Below, in pieces: positions 6,467 through 13,514 of a stretch of DNA of 19,697 nucleotides. The stretch lies in NCBI GenBank assembly GCA_900552905.1, contig USBR01000017.1:1-19697 (forward strand). Reading direction: 5' to 3'. The position numbers were made by a program, and so were the translations under genes. The notes beneath the pieces were generated by a model. It saw only the letters and a list, made by a program, of their open reading frames with translations. It did not search any database and was not told the origin of the DNA. Positions within the stretch are counted from its first letter, which is position 1. The number at the start of each line of letters is the position of its first letter. The DNA is from an uncultured Succinatimonas sp. Its GTDB lineage: Bacteria; Pseudomonadota; Gammaproteobacteria; Enterobacterales; Succinivibrionaceae.

Positions 6467-7546
6467 ATGAATAATAAAGAAGTTGAAATTAAATTTGGTG
6501 TTTTAGGCGAGCCTGAGAACTTACTGCGCATTTTATCGAGCATGGGTAAGGTTACAGGCGAGAGAACTGAAAATCTCTCTAATACCTATTTTGATACTAC
6601 CGATCAGCGCCTTTTTGCGGTACAGGCGGGTGTGCGTATTCGCCGCGCCGATACCTATACTGAGCAGACTTTAAAGGTTAAGGGCGAGAATATTGCCGGT
6701 ATTCACTCCCGCGGTGAATACAATATTCCTATTCCCTCAGATACTAAAACCCCGATTTTATCTTTATTCCCTAAAGAGGCTTGGGGTCCTGATTTTGATG
6801 TTAAGGGAGTACAAGCTGAGCTTAAGGCTGTATGTCAAATCGACTTTGTGCGCCATAGCTTTGATTTTGAAATCATGAATAGCACCTTTGAGGTTTGCTA
6901 CGATCATGGTGGCATTAAGATGGCCGATGGCTCTTTATATCCTATTAACGAGCTTGAGGTGGAGCTTAAAGAGACTACAGTTGCTGATGATGAGATCGTC
7001 ATGCTCTTTAGCACCTTAGCGACTTTATTTGCCGAGCGCGGTTTACCCTTAGTTTTAGAGCCTTTCTCAAAGATGCATCGAGCCACTATAGTATTGCAAA
7101 ATCGCCGCAATTCTTTAGATTTTTCTAATCTCTCGGAAACTACTACTTTAAATGATTATATTTTAGAGCTCATTAAGTGCTTTGAGAGATTATATGGTCT
7201 GTTCTTAGTCAAGCACGATCCGCTCGTCTTTACCTATTTAAATTCCACACTCTACACCATGATCCGCGCCTTAAAGCAGTTGAAAAAATCCGGTAAGGCC
7301 GCCTTTGCTCAGGGTGAGCGTGAGCCTGTGAATTATTTAGATGATCTAAAGATCATTATCAAGATCTTAAAGTCTCTCTATAAGAAGAGTAATGTCATCG
7401 AAGAGAAGTTAACTAAGCTGTCCTTAGCGCATCGCGATGATAAGGTTCAAGAGCAAGTAGAGGCTATGCGTAAGGTCGAATGCCGCTATCAGGCTTTCTT
7501 AATTCCTTTGAAGCTAAGACTTTTAATGTCCATGTTGGTTAAATAG
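6467..7546 (+). CDS. ygiF: CYTH-domain protein, inorganic triphosphatase (YgiF) type
   Basis: CYTH proteins bind triphosphates; E. coli YgiF hydrolyses inorganic tripolyphosphate. The diagnostic ExExK motif is present at the N-terminus (E5, E7, K9 in EVEIKF). It is followed by the basic and acidic strands of the triphosphate tunnel, such as GVRIRR, LKVKG and NELEVELKE, to about residue 215. The remaining 145 residues are helical and correspond in place to the CHAD domain of YgiF. However, they are shorter (359 residues in all against 433 in E. coli) and not recognisable by motif. GGGAG lies about 10 bases before the ATG. Placement between ygiM and glnE matches enterobacteria and supports the call. 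Confidence 0.88.
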   Translation: MNNKEVEIKFGVLGEPENLLRILSSMGKVTGERTENLSNTYFDTTDQRLFAVQAGVRIRRADTYTEQTLKVKGENIAGIHSRGEYNIPIPSDTKTPILSLFPKEAWGPDFDVKGVQAELKAVCQIDFVRHSFDFEIMNSTFEVCYDHGGIKMADGSLYPINELEVELKETTVADDEIVMLFSTLATLFAERGLPLVLEPFSKMHRATIVLQNRRNSLDFSNLSETTTLNDYILELIKCFERLYGLFLVKHDPLVFTYLNSTLYTMIRALKQLKKSGKAAFAQGEREPVNYLDDLKIIIKILKSLYKKSNVIEEKLTKLSLAHRDDKVQEQVEAMRKVECRYQAFLIPLKLRLLMSMLVK

Positions 7547-7604
7547 TTTGAAAGTATATTATTTAAAATAATGTTAAATACATCTATATTATAAAAAATT
7601 ATAT

Positions 7605-7633
7605 TTGCTTTAAATTTATAGGCTTTATATATT
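7605..7633 (+). promoter_or_regulatory. Candidate promoter in the ygiF-glnE gap
   Basis: TTGCTT (7605-7610) and TATATT (7628-7633) are 17 bases apart. The -10 matches consensus at 5/6 and the -35 at only 3/6. The region is very AT-rich, so chance motifs are expected. Transcription would start near 7640. Confidence 0.35.
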
Positions 7634-7639
7634 TTAGAT

Positions 7640-7730
7640 ACTCTATCTTTGCTTTTTTCTTTATATATCTCCTCTGATATATAAGCAGCTTTTAAAGCTT
7701 CCCCTCACTTGTGCGAGGGGAATTTTTTTT
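7640..7730 (+). ncRNA. Candidate small RNA (or structured ygiF 3' UTR)
   Basis: About 90 bases lie between the candidate promoter and a strong terminator, with no convincing ORF. The stretch folds into three consecutive hairpins. The first is TTATATATC/GATATATAA (7661-7669, 7676-7684) with the pyrimidine loop TCCTCT. The second is the small AGCTTTTAAAGCT element (7688-7700). The third is the terminator stem. The loop is complementary to AGAGGA ribosome binding sites such as those of galR and galK. The alternative is a long 3' untranslated end of ygiF mRNA. Confidence 0.35.
7699..7730 (+). terminator. Strong terminator after ygiF / small-RNA candidate
   Basis: TTCCCCTC (7699-7706) and GAGGGGAA (7715-7722) form a perfect 8-base-pair stem with the loop ACTTGTGC, followed by eight T (7723-7730). 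It lies more than 150 bases after the ygiF stop, unusually far for a gene's own terminator. Confidence 0.92.
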
Positions 7731-7743
7731 GTCTCTAATGCTT

Positions 7744-7770
7744 TGATCTAGCATGAAAAATGCGAGATCA
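7744..7770. promoter_or_regulatory. 27-base dyad upstream of the glnE promoter
   Basis: TGATCT-A-GCAT and ATGC-G-AGATCA are inverted arms (10 of 11 positions paired) around GAAAA. The element lies just upstream of where the glnE -35 would be. It may be an operator. It does not resemble an NtrC site. Confidence 0.4.
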
Positions 7771-7797
7771 TTTAAATTTATACTCCATAAGATTAGG

Positions 7798-7803
7798 TAT
7801 AAT
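7798..7803 (+). promoter_or_regulatory. -10 box of the glnE promoter
   Basis: This is a perfect TATAAT, with transcription expected near 7810, about 30 bases before glnE. The -35 is poor (TTTATA at a short 15-base spacing), suggesting activator dependence or low expression. Confidence 0.5.
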
Positions 7804-7806
7804 CAT

Positions 7807-7826
7807 CAAAGATACTAAGATCTTTG
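7807..7826 (+). promoter_or_regulatory. Stem-loop in the glnE leader
   Basis: CAAAGAT (7807-7813) and ATCTTTG (7820-7826) form a perfect 7-base-pair stem with a 6-base loop. It ends 4 bases before the GGAGG ribosome binding site, so it could affect glnE mRNA stability or initiation. Confidence 0.4.
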
Positions 7827-7839
7827 TTGTGGAGGGATG

Positions 7840-10722
7840 ATGCCGTACGATATTAAGCCCGATCCTTTAAATTTGCCGCCTTTGCCTGAAATTCTGCAAA
7901 AGGAGGGCGATAATCAATATGAGCGTTTAAAAAAGCATCTTCCTGAGGAAATTTTTGCAAAATTTGCCGCCCGCTCTGAGTTTTTATATGTATTAGCCTT
8001 ATCGGATTTTGTGGCTAATACCTTATTTTCCTATCCTAAAGAGTGCTGTGAGCTTTTAGATAAGGGCGCTTTTGATAAACCCTGCTTTGAAGATGATCTA
8101 AAGGTTGTAACTGATAGCTATATAGTCACAGGCCTTAGTGATTTTGAATTTAAAAAGCGTCTGCGTATTTTAAGACGTACTCGCGCTATGGTAATTGCCT
8201 GGCGCGATCTTACCGGTATGGCTACGATTGAAGAGGTGATGGGGGCTTTAAGTACCTTAGCTGAGCATATAGTCCTAAGAACTATCGAGGTCGTGCGCTC
8301 TTCCTTTAAGCGCGCCTATGGCGATGCTCTGTGTAAAGACGGTTCACAGATGCCGCTTTTAACCTATGGCATGGGTAAGCTTGGAGGCGTCGAACTCAAT
8401 TTCTCCTCCGATATCGATCTGATCTTTGCCTATCCTGAAGAAGGTGAGACTACAGGCGGTCCGCGCTCTTTAAGCTTTAGAGAGTTCTTCACGCGCATTG
8501 TACAAAGAAGCGCCAATTTCCTTTCAGATATTACGGTCGATAGCTTCTGTTATCGTATCGATTTGCGTCTGCGTCCTTTTGGTGATGCCGGCCCTATGGT
8601 TTCAACCTTCGATGGCATGGCGACTTATTATGAAACGCAAGGTCGCACCTGGGAGCGCTATGCTCTAGTGAAAGCCCGTCTTTTAGGCGGTTATAGTGTT
8701 TATGGTGAATATGGTCCTGAACTTGTAGGACTTTTGCGTCCCTTTGTCTATCGCCGTTATTTAGATTATGGGGCCGTGCAGTCTTTACGTAAGCTTAAGC
8801 ATATGATTGAGGCTGAATTAAGACGCAAGCGTCGCCTCAATAATTTTAAATTAGGTGAAGGCGGTATCCGAGAGATCGAATTTATCGCACAGGTCTTTGA
8901 GCTTATGCGCGGTGGCCGTTATGAGGAATTGCGTGAGCGCTCTTTGCGTAAGACCCTCATAGCTCTAGCTGATTTAGAGCTCTTACCAGGTAGCGTCGCA
9001 ACAAAACTTGATGATGCCTATACCTTTTTGCGCCGCTTAGAGAATGTTATTCAGGAGTTTTCAGATAAGCAGACGCAGACTTTACCTGATAGTGAGCGCG
9101 ATATTGCGCGTATGCTCATTGCCATGAAGCAAAATTCCTTAGAGGATTTTTTAAAGCTTTTACGCGAGATCATGGCCTTTGTGCATCAGGAATTCTGTCA
9201 GGTAGTCTCTGATGATGGTAAGGATGAGGATAATGTCGTCGGTATCGATCTATGGGAGAGCGATTATACTAAGGAAGAATTAGCCACAGATCTAAAACAA
9301 TATTTAAAAAATCCTGAGGAAGCTTTAGATTTAGCTGAAGGTATAGTCTCTCTTAAAAAGACCCTTTCCCGTTATCCAGTAGGCCCTGTCGGACGCGAGA
9401 CTTTAGTGCGTTTGATGCCTAAGATTATTTTAGCGGTAAGTGCTGAAAGTGAGGCGCCTAATCTCTTTAAAAAGGTTGCAGGCTTAGTGGAGCAGGTAGC
9501 GACACGTACGCCCTATATGCAACTTTTAGCGGATAATAATAGCGTCTTACAGCGCTTTATCGGCCTTATTCGAGGCAATGTCTTTGCCTCTGAGCTTATC
9601 ACCGCTCACCCCATACTCCTAGATGAGTTATTGATGCCTCAGTTTTATCATACCCCGCCTAGCTGTGAGGAAAATCTCTTAAAGCTACAAGAGCGCATGC
9701 TGCGGGTGGAAAATGACGATTTAGAGGAGCAGATGGAAGAATTGCGCCTCTTTAAGAAGATCATGATCTTTAGAATCGCTATGTCAGATAAGGCCCAGAC
9801 ACTACCGGTGATGAAGATTTCCGACGCTTTAACTTGGCTTGCTGAGGCTATTGTCAAAGAGCTTTTAGTCCTAGCTTGGCATCAGACCGTCGCTAAATAC
9901 GGCGAGCCGCCTAATTGCTCAGTTGACGATCCGGGTATGGCTGTCATCGCTTATGGTAAGTTAGGTGGTATTGAATTAGGTTATAAGTCAGATTTAGACA
10001 TGGTCTTTATCTGCGATAGTACCGATGAATATACGCAGGGAGAAAATAGCGTCAGCTGTTTTATGTTCTATCAAAGACTAGTACAGCGTATGCTTCATCT
10101 CTCCGCGACCCGCACTACAGGTGGTGTCCTTTACGACTTAGATATGCGTCTGCGTCCTGATGGCGATTCAGGTTTACTCATTTCCGATATTCGCTCCTTT
10201 GAGCAATATCAGAAAAAACGCGCCTGGACTTGGGAGCATCAGGCCTTAGTGCGTGCCCGTCCTATTGCCGGCTCGCGCAAGATCATCTCTGAATTCAATC
10301 GTATTCGTAACGATGTTCTAAGAACACCGCGCGATGGCGCTAAATTGAAAGCTGAGGTTTTAGAGATGCGCAATAAGATGCGCAAGCATTTAGATCGAGG
10401 TAGCGACAAGCTCTTTGATTTAAAGCAAAGCCGCGGGGGCATGGTGGATATTGAGTTTATCGCGCAATATCTGACCTTAAGAGAAGCGCCTTTACATCAG
10501 GGCATGTGCTTATGGTCAGATAATGTACGTATTTTTGATGAATGTGCGCGCTTAAATCTTTTAGATCCAAAGCTATGTAATGAGCTTAAACAAGCTTATT
10601 TAGATCTGCGCGAATGCTATCATCAGATCTCACTTGCCGACTTACCGCGCCTTGTAGCCATTGAGCATCGCCCGGAAGTCTGCGTGGAGATTGCTAAGAT
10701 TTGGGAGAGGGTTTTCTCCTAA
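7840..10722 (+). CDS. glnE: Glutamine synthetase adenylyltransferase/deadenylase
   Basis: GlnE adds AMP to glutamine synthetase, or removes it, in response to PII and glutamine, tuning nitrogen assimilation. The protein is about 960 residues, against 946 in E. coli. It contains the expected pair of nucleotidyltransferase domains. The N-terminal one (deadenylase) has YGMGKLGGVELNFSSDIDLIF with Asp at about 192 and 194. The C-terminal one (adenylyltransferase) has AYGKLGGIELGYKSDLDMVF with Asp at about 719 and 721. Each is followed by a helical domain. GGAGG is 4 bases before the ATG at 7840 and only 1 base before the ATG at 7837, so I prefer 7840. ygiF lies next to glnE, as in E. coli. The stop overlaps that of the convergent lipoprotein gene. 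Confidence 0.97.
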   Translation: MPYDIKPDPLNLPPLPEILQKEGDNQYERLKKHLPEEIFAKFAARSEFLYVLALSDFVANTLFSYPKECCELLDKGAFDKPCFEDDLKVVTDSYIVTGLSDFEFKKRLRILRRTRAMVIAWRDLTGMATIEEVMGALSTLAEHIVLRTIEVVRSSFKRAYGDALCKDGSQMPLLTYGMGKLGGVELNFSSDIDLIFAYPEEGETTGGPRSLSFREFFTRIVQRSANFLSDITVDSFCYRIDLRLRPFGDAGPMVSTFDGMATYYETQGRTWERYALVKARLLGGYSVYGEYGPELVGLLRPFVYRRYLDYGAVQSLRKLKHMIEAELRRKRRLNNFKLGEGGIREIEFIAQVFELMRGGRYEELRERSLRKTLIALADLELLPGSVATKLDDAYTFLRRLENVIQEFSDKQTQTLPDSERDIARMLIAMKQNSLEDFLKLLREIMAFVHQEFCQVVSDDGKDEDNVVGIDLWESDYTKEELATDLKQYLKNPEEALDLAEGIVSLKKTLSRYPVGPVGRETLVRLMPKIILAVSAESEAPNLFKKVAGLVEQVATRTPYMQLLADNNSVLQRFIGLIRGNVFASELITAHPILLDELLMPQFYHTPPSCEENLLKLQERMLRVENDDLEEQMEELRLFKKIMIFRIAMSDKAQTLPVMKISDALTWLAEAIVKELLVLAWHQTVAKYGEPPNCSVDDPGMAVIAYGKLGGIELGYKSDLDMVFICDSTDEYTQGENSVSCFMFYQRLVQRMLHLSATRTTGGVLYDLDMRLRPDGDSGLLISDIRSFEQYQKKRAWTWEHQALVRARPIAGSRKIISEFNRIRNDVLRTPRDGAKLKAEVLEMRNKMRKHLDRGSDKLFDLKQSRGGMVDIEFIAQYLTLREAPLHQGMCLWSDNVRIFDECARLNLLDPKLCNELKQAYLDLRECYHQISLADLPRLVAIEHRPEVCVEIAKIWERVFS

Positions 10723-11129
10723 TCGTTGATGTCAAAAGGATCATCAGCAAAGACAGTATGGGCAGGCGGGATTTCAAATTCTAACTGTCCATTTTTATTG
10801 GCAACCTTAGGGCCAAGACCGGCTGGACACTTGTAGGCGCGGCCTGAGAGGGCAACACCGACGAGATTTAAAGTTAAAGCGCCAGCATAAGCGTGGGTCT
10901 CAACTAGGTGTGTAGCACCTAATTTAGCGGCATCATATTGCAACTGAAAACGGGCAGTTTGAATAGTGCCCACCGGGCCAGTATCGACATTGCCTAAGAA
11001 GGTACAACCCTGTACTTCTTCAGGCAAAGCGGTCATAACGTGATTGGCCTTGGCAATTTCTAGATCTGAATAACAACCATTAAGGCTTAAAGCTAATGTT
11101 GCTGCTACCGGAAGTAACCAGCCTTTCAT
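10719..11129 (-). CDS. DUF4156-like lipoprotein
   Basis: This is a small predicted lipoprotein of unknown function. A signal peptide ends in the lipobox LNGC, with the lipidated Cys at 19. The mature part has GCTFLGNV and later AKLGATHLV, a pattern resembling DUF4156 lipoproteins. The 136-residue length also fits. The ATG follows AGAGGA with a 5-base spacer. The TAG stop interlocks with the glnE stop over 4 bases, and no terminator separates the two convergent genes. It lies 28 bases downstream of the lipid A acyltransferase gene on the same strand and is probably co-transcribed with it, giving a two-gene envelope unit. Confidence 0.75.
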   Translation of the reverse strand: MKGWLLPVAATLALSLNGCYSDLEIAKANHVMTALPEEVQGCTFLGNVDTGPVGTIQTARFQLQYDAAKLGATHLVETHAYAGALTLNLVGVALSGRAYKCPAGLGPKVANKNGQLEFEIPPAHTVFADDPFDIND

Positions 11130-11157
11130 AAATTTCCTCTAATTTCTCTCTTTAAAG

Positions 11158-12204
11158 CTAATGCTTAATCATGGGATAGCGATTGTCCTCGCCCTCCGGA
11201 GTAGTTTTAAAGCGACGATGCAACCATAAATACTGCTCAGGAGCCATACGGATCATCTGTTCTAGTACTTGATTTACCAAGATGGTATCTTGTGTTGCAT
11301 CCTCAGTAGGGAAGTTCTCTAAAGGCTCGCCTACAAATAATTGATATTTGCCGTCTTTTCTAATGGTCCAAGACGGTTGTACGAGGGTGTTTTTTACCCT
11401 AGCTAAATTATGAGTACCTACGACCGTAGCGGCCTTGTCGACACCAAAGAAAGGTACAAAGACCGAGGCGGTTTTACCATAATCCTGATCGGGAGCATAC
11501 CAAATCGGTAAATTACGCATTAGGGCCTTGATCATACTCCTCGGATCGCGACGGTCAACTAAAGCGAGATTATTTTTTAAACGACCATGAACCTGTGCCC
11601 ATTCCCATACAGGGTGATCGGTAGGACGATAAACGCCGATACCGGGGGTGACATAGAGCGCATAGAGACGGGCCATGATTTCTAAATGCACAAAGTGAGC
11701 GGTTAAAACTAAGATAGGGCGACCTGAGGCTGCGATTTCCTGAGCCCGTTTTAATTGCTCCTCATCGATACAGGAGTGTTTAAGTAAACGCTTTTCAGAC
11801 CAAAACCAGGCCATACCGGTTTCAAAAATGGCCTGACCTGAGTTTTCTTGAACCTTCTTTGAAAGAGTATGACGCTCCTTGTCATTAAGTTCAGGGAAGG
11901 CTAATTCTAAATTGCGTCTTAAGACATATTTGCGGCTAGGACTAATGGTGCCTAAGAGGCGGCCTAATTTGCGCCCTAAGAACATGAGGCATGGATAGGG
12001 AAGAATGGTGACAATGAGATATAAGGCAAAGATAGTAAGCCAAGCGCCCCAGAAATGTGGATGGAGCATTTGTTTGACAAAGATGGCCTTATCGACAAAA
12101 CCTTTACCCCAACCTTTCTGAACAATGGTGAAACGCTTTTTTTCCTTCTCTTCGGCAGCTTTCTTCTGCCAGCTTGGATGTAAATTGATTGGTTTTTTTG
12201 GCAT
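11158..12204 (-). CDS. lpxL: Lipid A late acyltransferase, LpxL/HtrB family
   Basis: This inner-membrane enzyme adds a secondary acyl chain to Kdo2-lipid IVA in lipopolysaccharide synthesis. The catalytic HX4E motif is at H170-E175 (HFVHLE). A transmembrane segment lies at about 54-72. Conserved LpxL stretches include ETGMAWFW, GVYRPTDHP, WYAPDQDYG, SVFVPFFGV and MAPEQYLWLHRRFKT. The 348 residues exceed E. coli LpxL (306). The extra length is mainly a basic N-terminal segment of about 37 residues before the conserved LHPHFW. The start has a poor ribosome binding site, so a start nearer LHPHFW (Met46) is possible. LpxL fits better than LpxM, but LpxP cannot be excluded. Confidence 0.87.
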   Translation of the reverse strand: MPKKPINLHPSWQKKAAEEKEKKRFTIVQKGWGKGFVDKAIFVKQMLHPHFWGAWLTIFALYLIVTILPYPCLMFLGRKLGRLLGTISPSRKYVLRRNLELAFPELNDKERHTLSKKVQENSGQAIFETGMAWFWSEKRLLKHSCIDEEQLKRAQEIAASGRPILVLTAHFVHLEIMARLYALYVTPGIGVYRPTDHPVWEWAQVHGRLKNNLALVDRRDPRSMIKALMRNLPIWYAPDQDYGKTASVFVPFFGVDKAATVVGTHNLARVKNTLVQPSWTIRKDGKYQLFVGEPLENFPTEDATQDTILVNQVLEQMIRMAPEQYLWLHRRFKTTPEGEDNRYPMIKH

Positions 12205-12224
12205 ATGTTTTTTCTTTAAAATTT

Positions 12225-12277
12225 AACTTAGGCTTAATTTTAATGAAGTTTTTCCCCCTGTTATTTTAGCCTAAGTT
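12225..12277. repeat. 10-base inverted repeat at the galR 3' end
   Basis: AACTTAGGCT (12225-12234) and AGCCTAAGTT (12268-12277) are perfect inverted copies. Similarity extends a few bases outward on each side, with a 33-base AT-rich spacer. The right arm overlaps the last codons and stop of galR. No T-run follows on the minus strand, so this is not a standard terminator. Confidence 0.5.
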
Positions 12278-13300
12278 TAAGTTTCTTACAGATTTACGAT
12301 TGATAAGAATTGTTAAAAAGTCCGGAAGCTTAAAGCTATAGTCATGCTTATAAAGAGCAAGTGAGAGCCTTGTTGCGGAGGCTCCCATGTCGGCTACGGG
12401 GTTAGTAATGGTAGTTAAAGCCGGATTTAGGCATGAGGAGAGGAAGAGATTATCAAAGCCTATAAAGGAGACTTCCTCAGGTACTTTAATGCCGGCATTG
12501 ATAAAGGAGGCCATGCAGGAGGCGGCGAGGGCATCGTTATAGGCTGCCACTGCGGTAAATTGACCGCGGTATTTAAGCAAGGTCTCAGCGGCGCGAGCAC
12601 CACCTTCTAAAAGGGGAAGCTCTGAGAGAATAATGCGCTCATTAACCTCAAGATTATTATCGCGCAAAGCGCAGAGATAACCGGCTAAACGTTCAGAAGC
12701 ATCGACAATATGGTGCGAGGAATTGATAAAGGCGATCTTGCGGTGGCCGTTTTTAATGAGAGTGGACACGGCTAAATACATGCCTTGGAAGTTATTGATA
12801 TTGACACAGCGATCTTCAAAGCCCGGCAAAATGCGATTGATGATCACCATATAGGAAAAATCCTGCATATAGCGGGCAAGCACGCGATCGGGTATGGCTA
12901 GAGCATGGATCACAAGGCCTGAGCACTGATGGGATAATAAGTTTTCAATAGCTCGTTGCTCACGTACAGGATCGTGAAAACCCTGCGCCACTAAGAGCGC
13001 TTTACCGTTTTCATGCGCTACCTCTTCGCAGGAGCGGACCATGACCCCAAAGTATGGATCTGACACTTCGGAGACTAAGACGCCGATGATTTCACTGTCT
13101 TTTTGGGCTAAGGCGCGAGCATTGGCATTGAGATAAAAGCCTAATTCTCTTTGCGCGTTTAAAACGGCATCGCGCGCTTTTTGACTGACTTTGGCCGTAC
13201 CATTTAAAACACGGGAGACTGTGGCTACAGATACCTGCGCGAGTTTGGCAACATCGCGGATGGTAGGGGCCTTTTCCGGGTTTAGGTTTGGTTCTGACAT
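12266..13300 (-). CDS. galR: Galactose operon repressor, LacI/GalR family
   Basis: This is a DNA-binding repressor that releases its operators when galactose is bound. The N-terminal LacI-type helix-turn-helix (13-33) reads TIRDVAKLAQVSVATVSRVL. The following periplasmic-binding-protein-like domain matches E. coli GalR closely, including DPYFGVMV, INRILPGFEDRC and FTAVAAYNDA. The 344 residues equal the usual length (GalR 343). I chose the ATG at 13300, 9 bases after AGAGGA. The longer in-frame reading to 13435 would run through the promoter and operator and adds a hydrophobic segment alien to the family. The gene is divergent from galETK, and its own promoter contains a GalR-type operator, so autoregulation is likely. 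Confidence 0.92.
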   Translation of the reverse strand: MSEPNLNPEKAPTIRDVAKLAQVSVATVSRVLNGTAKVSQKARDAVLNAQRELGFYLNANARALAQKDSEIIGVLVSEVSDPYFGVMVRSCEEVAHENGKALLVAQGFHDPVREQRAIENLLSHQCSGLVIHALAIPDRVLARYMQDFSYMVIINRILPGFEDRCVNINNFQGMYLAVSTLIKNGHRKIAFINSSHHIVDASERLAGYLCALRDNNLEVNERIILSELPLLEGGARAAETLLKYRGQFTAVAAYNDALAASCMASFINAGIKVPEEVSFIGFDNLFLSSCLNPALTTITNPVADMGASATRLSLALYKHDYSFKLPDFLTILINRKSVRNLNLG

Positions 13301-13329
13301 TCTGTTTTTTCCTCTAGCTAGTACCTTCA

Positions 13330-13358
13330 ATGGTAAACGTTTACACACTATTTGTCTA
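13330..13358 (-). promoter_or_regulatory. galR promoter overlapping operator 1
   Basis: On the minus strand, TAGACA (13353-13358, 5/6) and TACCAT (13330-13335, 4/6) are 17 bases apart. The operator palindrome at 13333-13344 covers the spacer and part of the -10, so bound GalR would block galR transcription. Confidence 0.55.
13333..13344. promoter_or_regulatory. GalR-type operator 1
   Basis: GTAAACGTTTAC is a perfect 12-base palindrome with the CG centre typical of the LacI/GalR family and close to the known GalR core GTAAnCGnTTAC. Confidence 0.85.
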
Positions 13359-13402
13359 AACACAGAACGCAAAAAAGCTTGCATGAAATAAAAAAAATCT
13401 AA

Positions 13403-13424
13403 AAGCGTGAAGAGTTTCACAAAA
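13403..13424. promoter_or_regulatory. Candidate CRP site of the gal promoter
   Basis: CGTGA (13406-13410), six bases, then TCACA (13417-13421) fits the CRP pattern TGTGA-N6-TCACA with one mismatch. Its centre is about 51 bases upstream of the predicted galE start site. That is not one of the usual class I or II positions (61.5 or 41.5), which lowers confidence. Confidence 0.5.
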
Positions 13425-13452
13425 AAAATCACCAAAAGAGTTAAATTGATCC

Positions 13453-13458
13453 TATAAT
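13453..13458 (+). promoter_or_regulatory. -10 box of the galETK promoter
   Basis: This is a perfect TATAAT, with transcription predicted near 13465, at the left edge of operator 2. No -35 element resembling consensus is found 16-18 bases upstream, as expected for an activator-dependent promoter. Confidence 0.65.
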
Positions 13459-13464
13459 AAATTC

Positions 13465-13480
13465 ATGTAAACGCTTACAT
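13465..13480. promoter_or_regulatory. GalR-type operator 2
   Basis: ATGTAAACGCTTACAT is a 16-base palindrome with one mismatched pair, matching the GalR core. It covers the predicted galE transcription start. Its centre is 134 bases from that of operator 1, a geometry that would allow DNA looping. Confidence 0.85.
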
Positions 13481-13514
13481 CAGCTTTTTTAACGGCTTTA
13501 CGGAGATATTAAAT

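Noticed and set aside
13301..13435. N-terminal extension of galR by 45 residues
   Set aside because: It would read through the galR promoter and operator 1, has no family match, and the ATG at 13300 has a good ribosome binding site.
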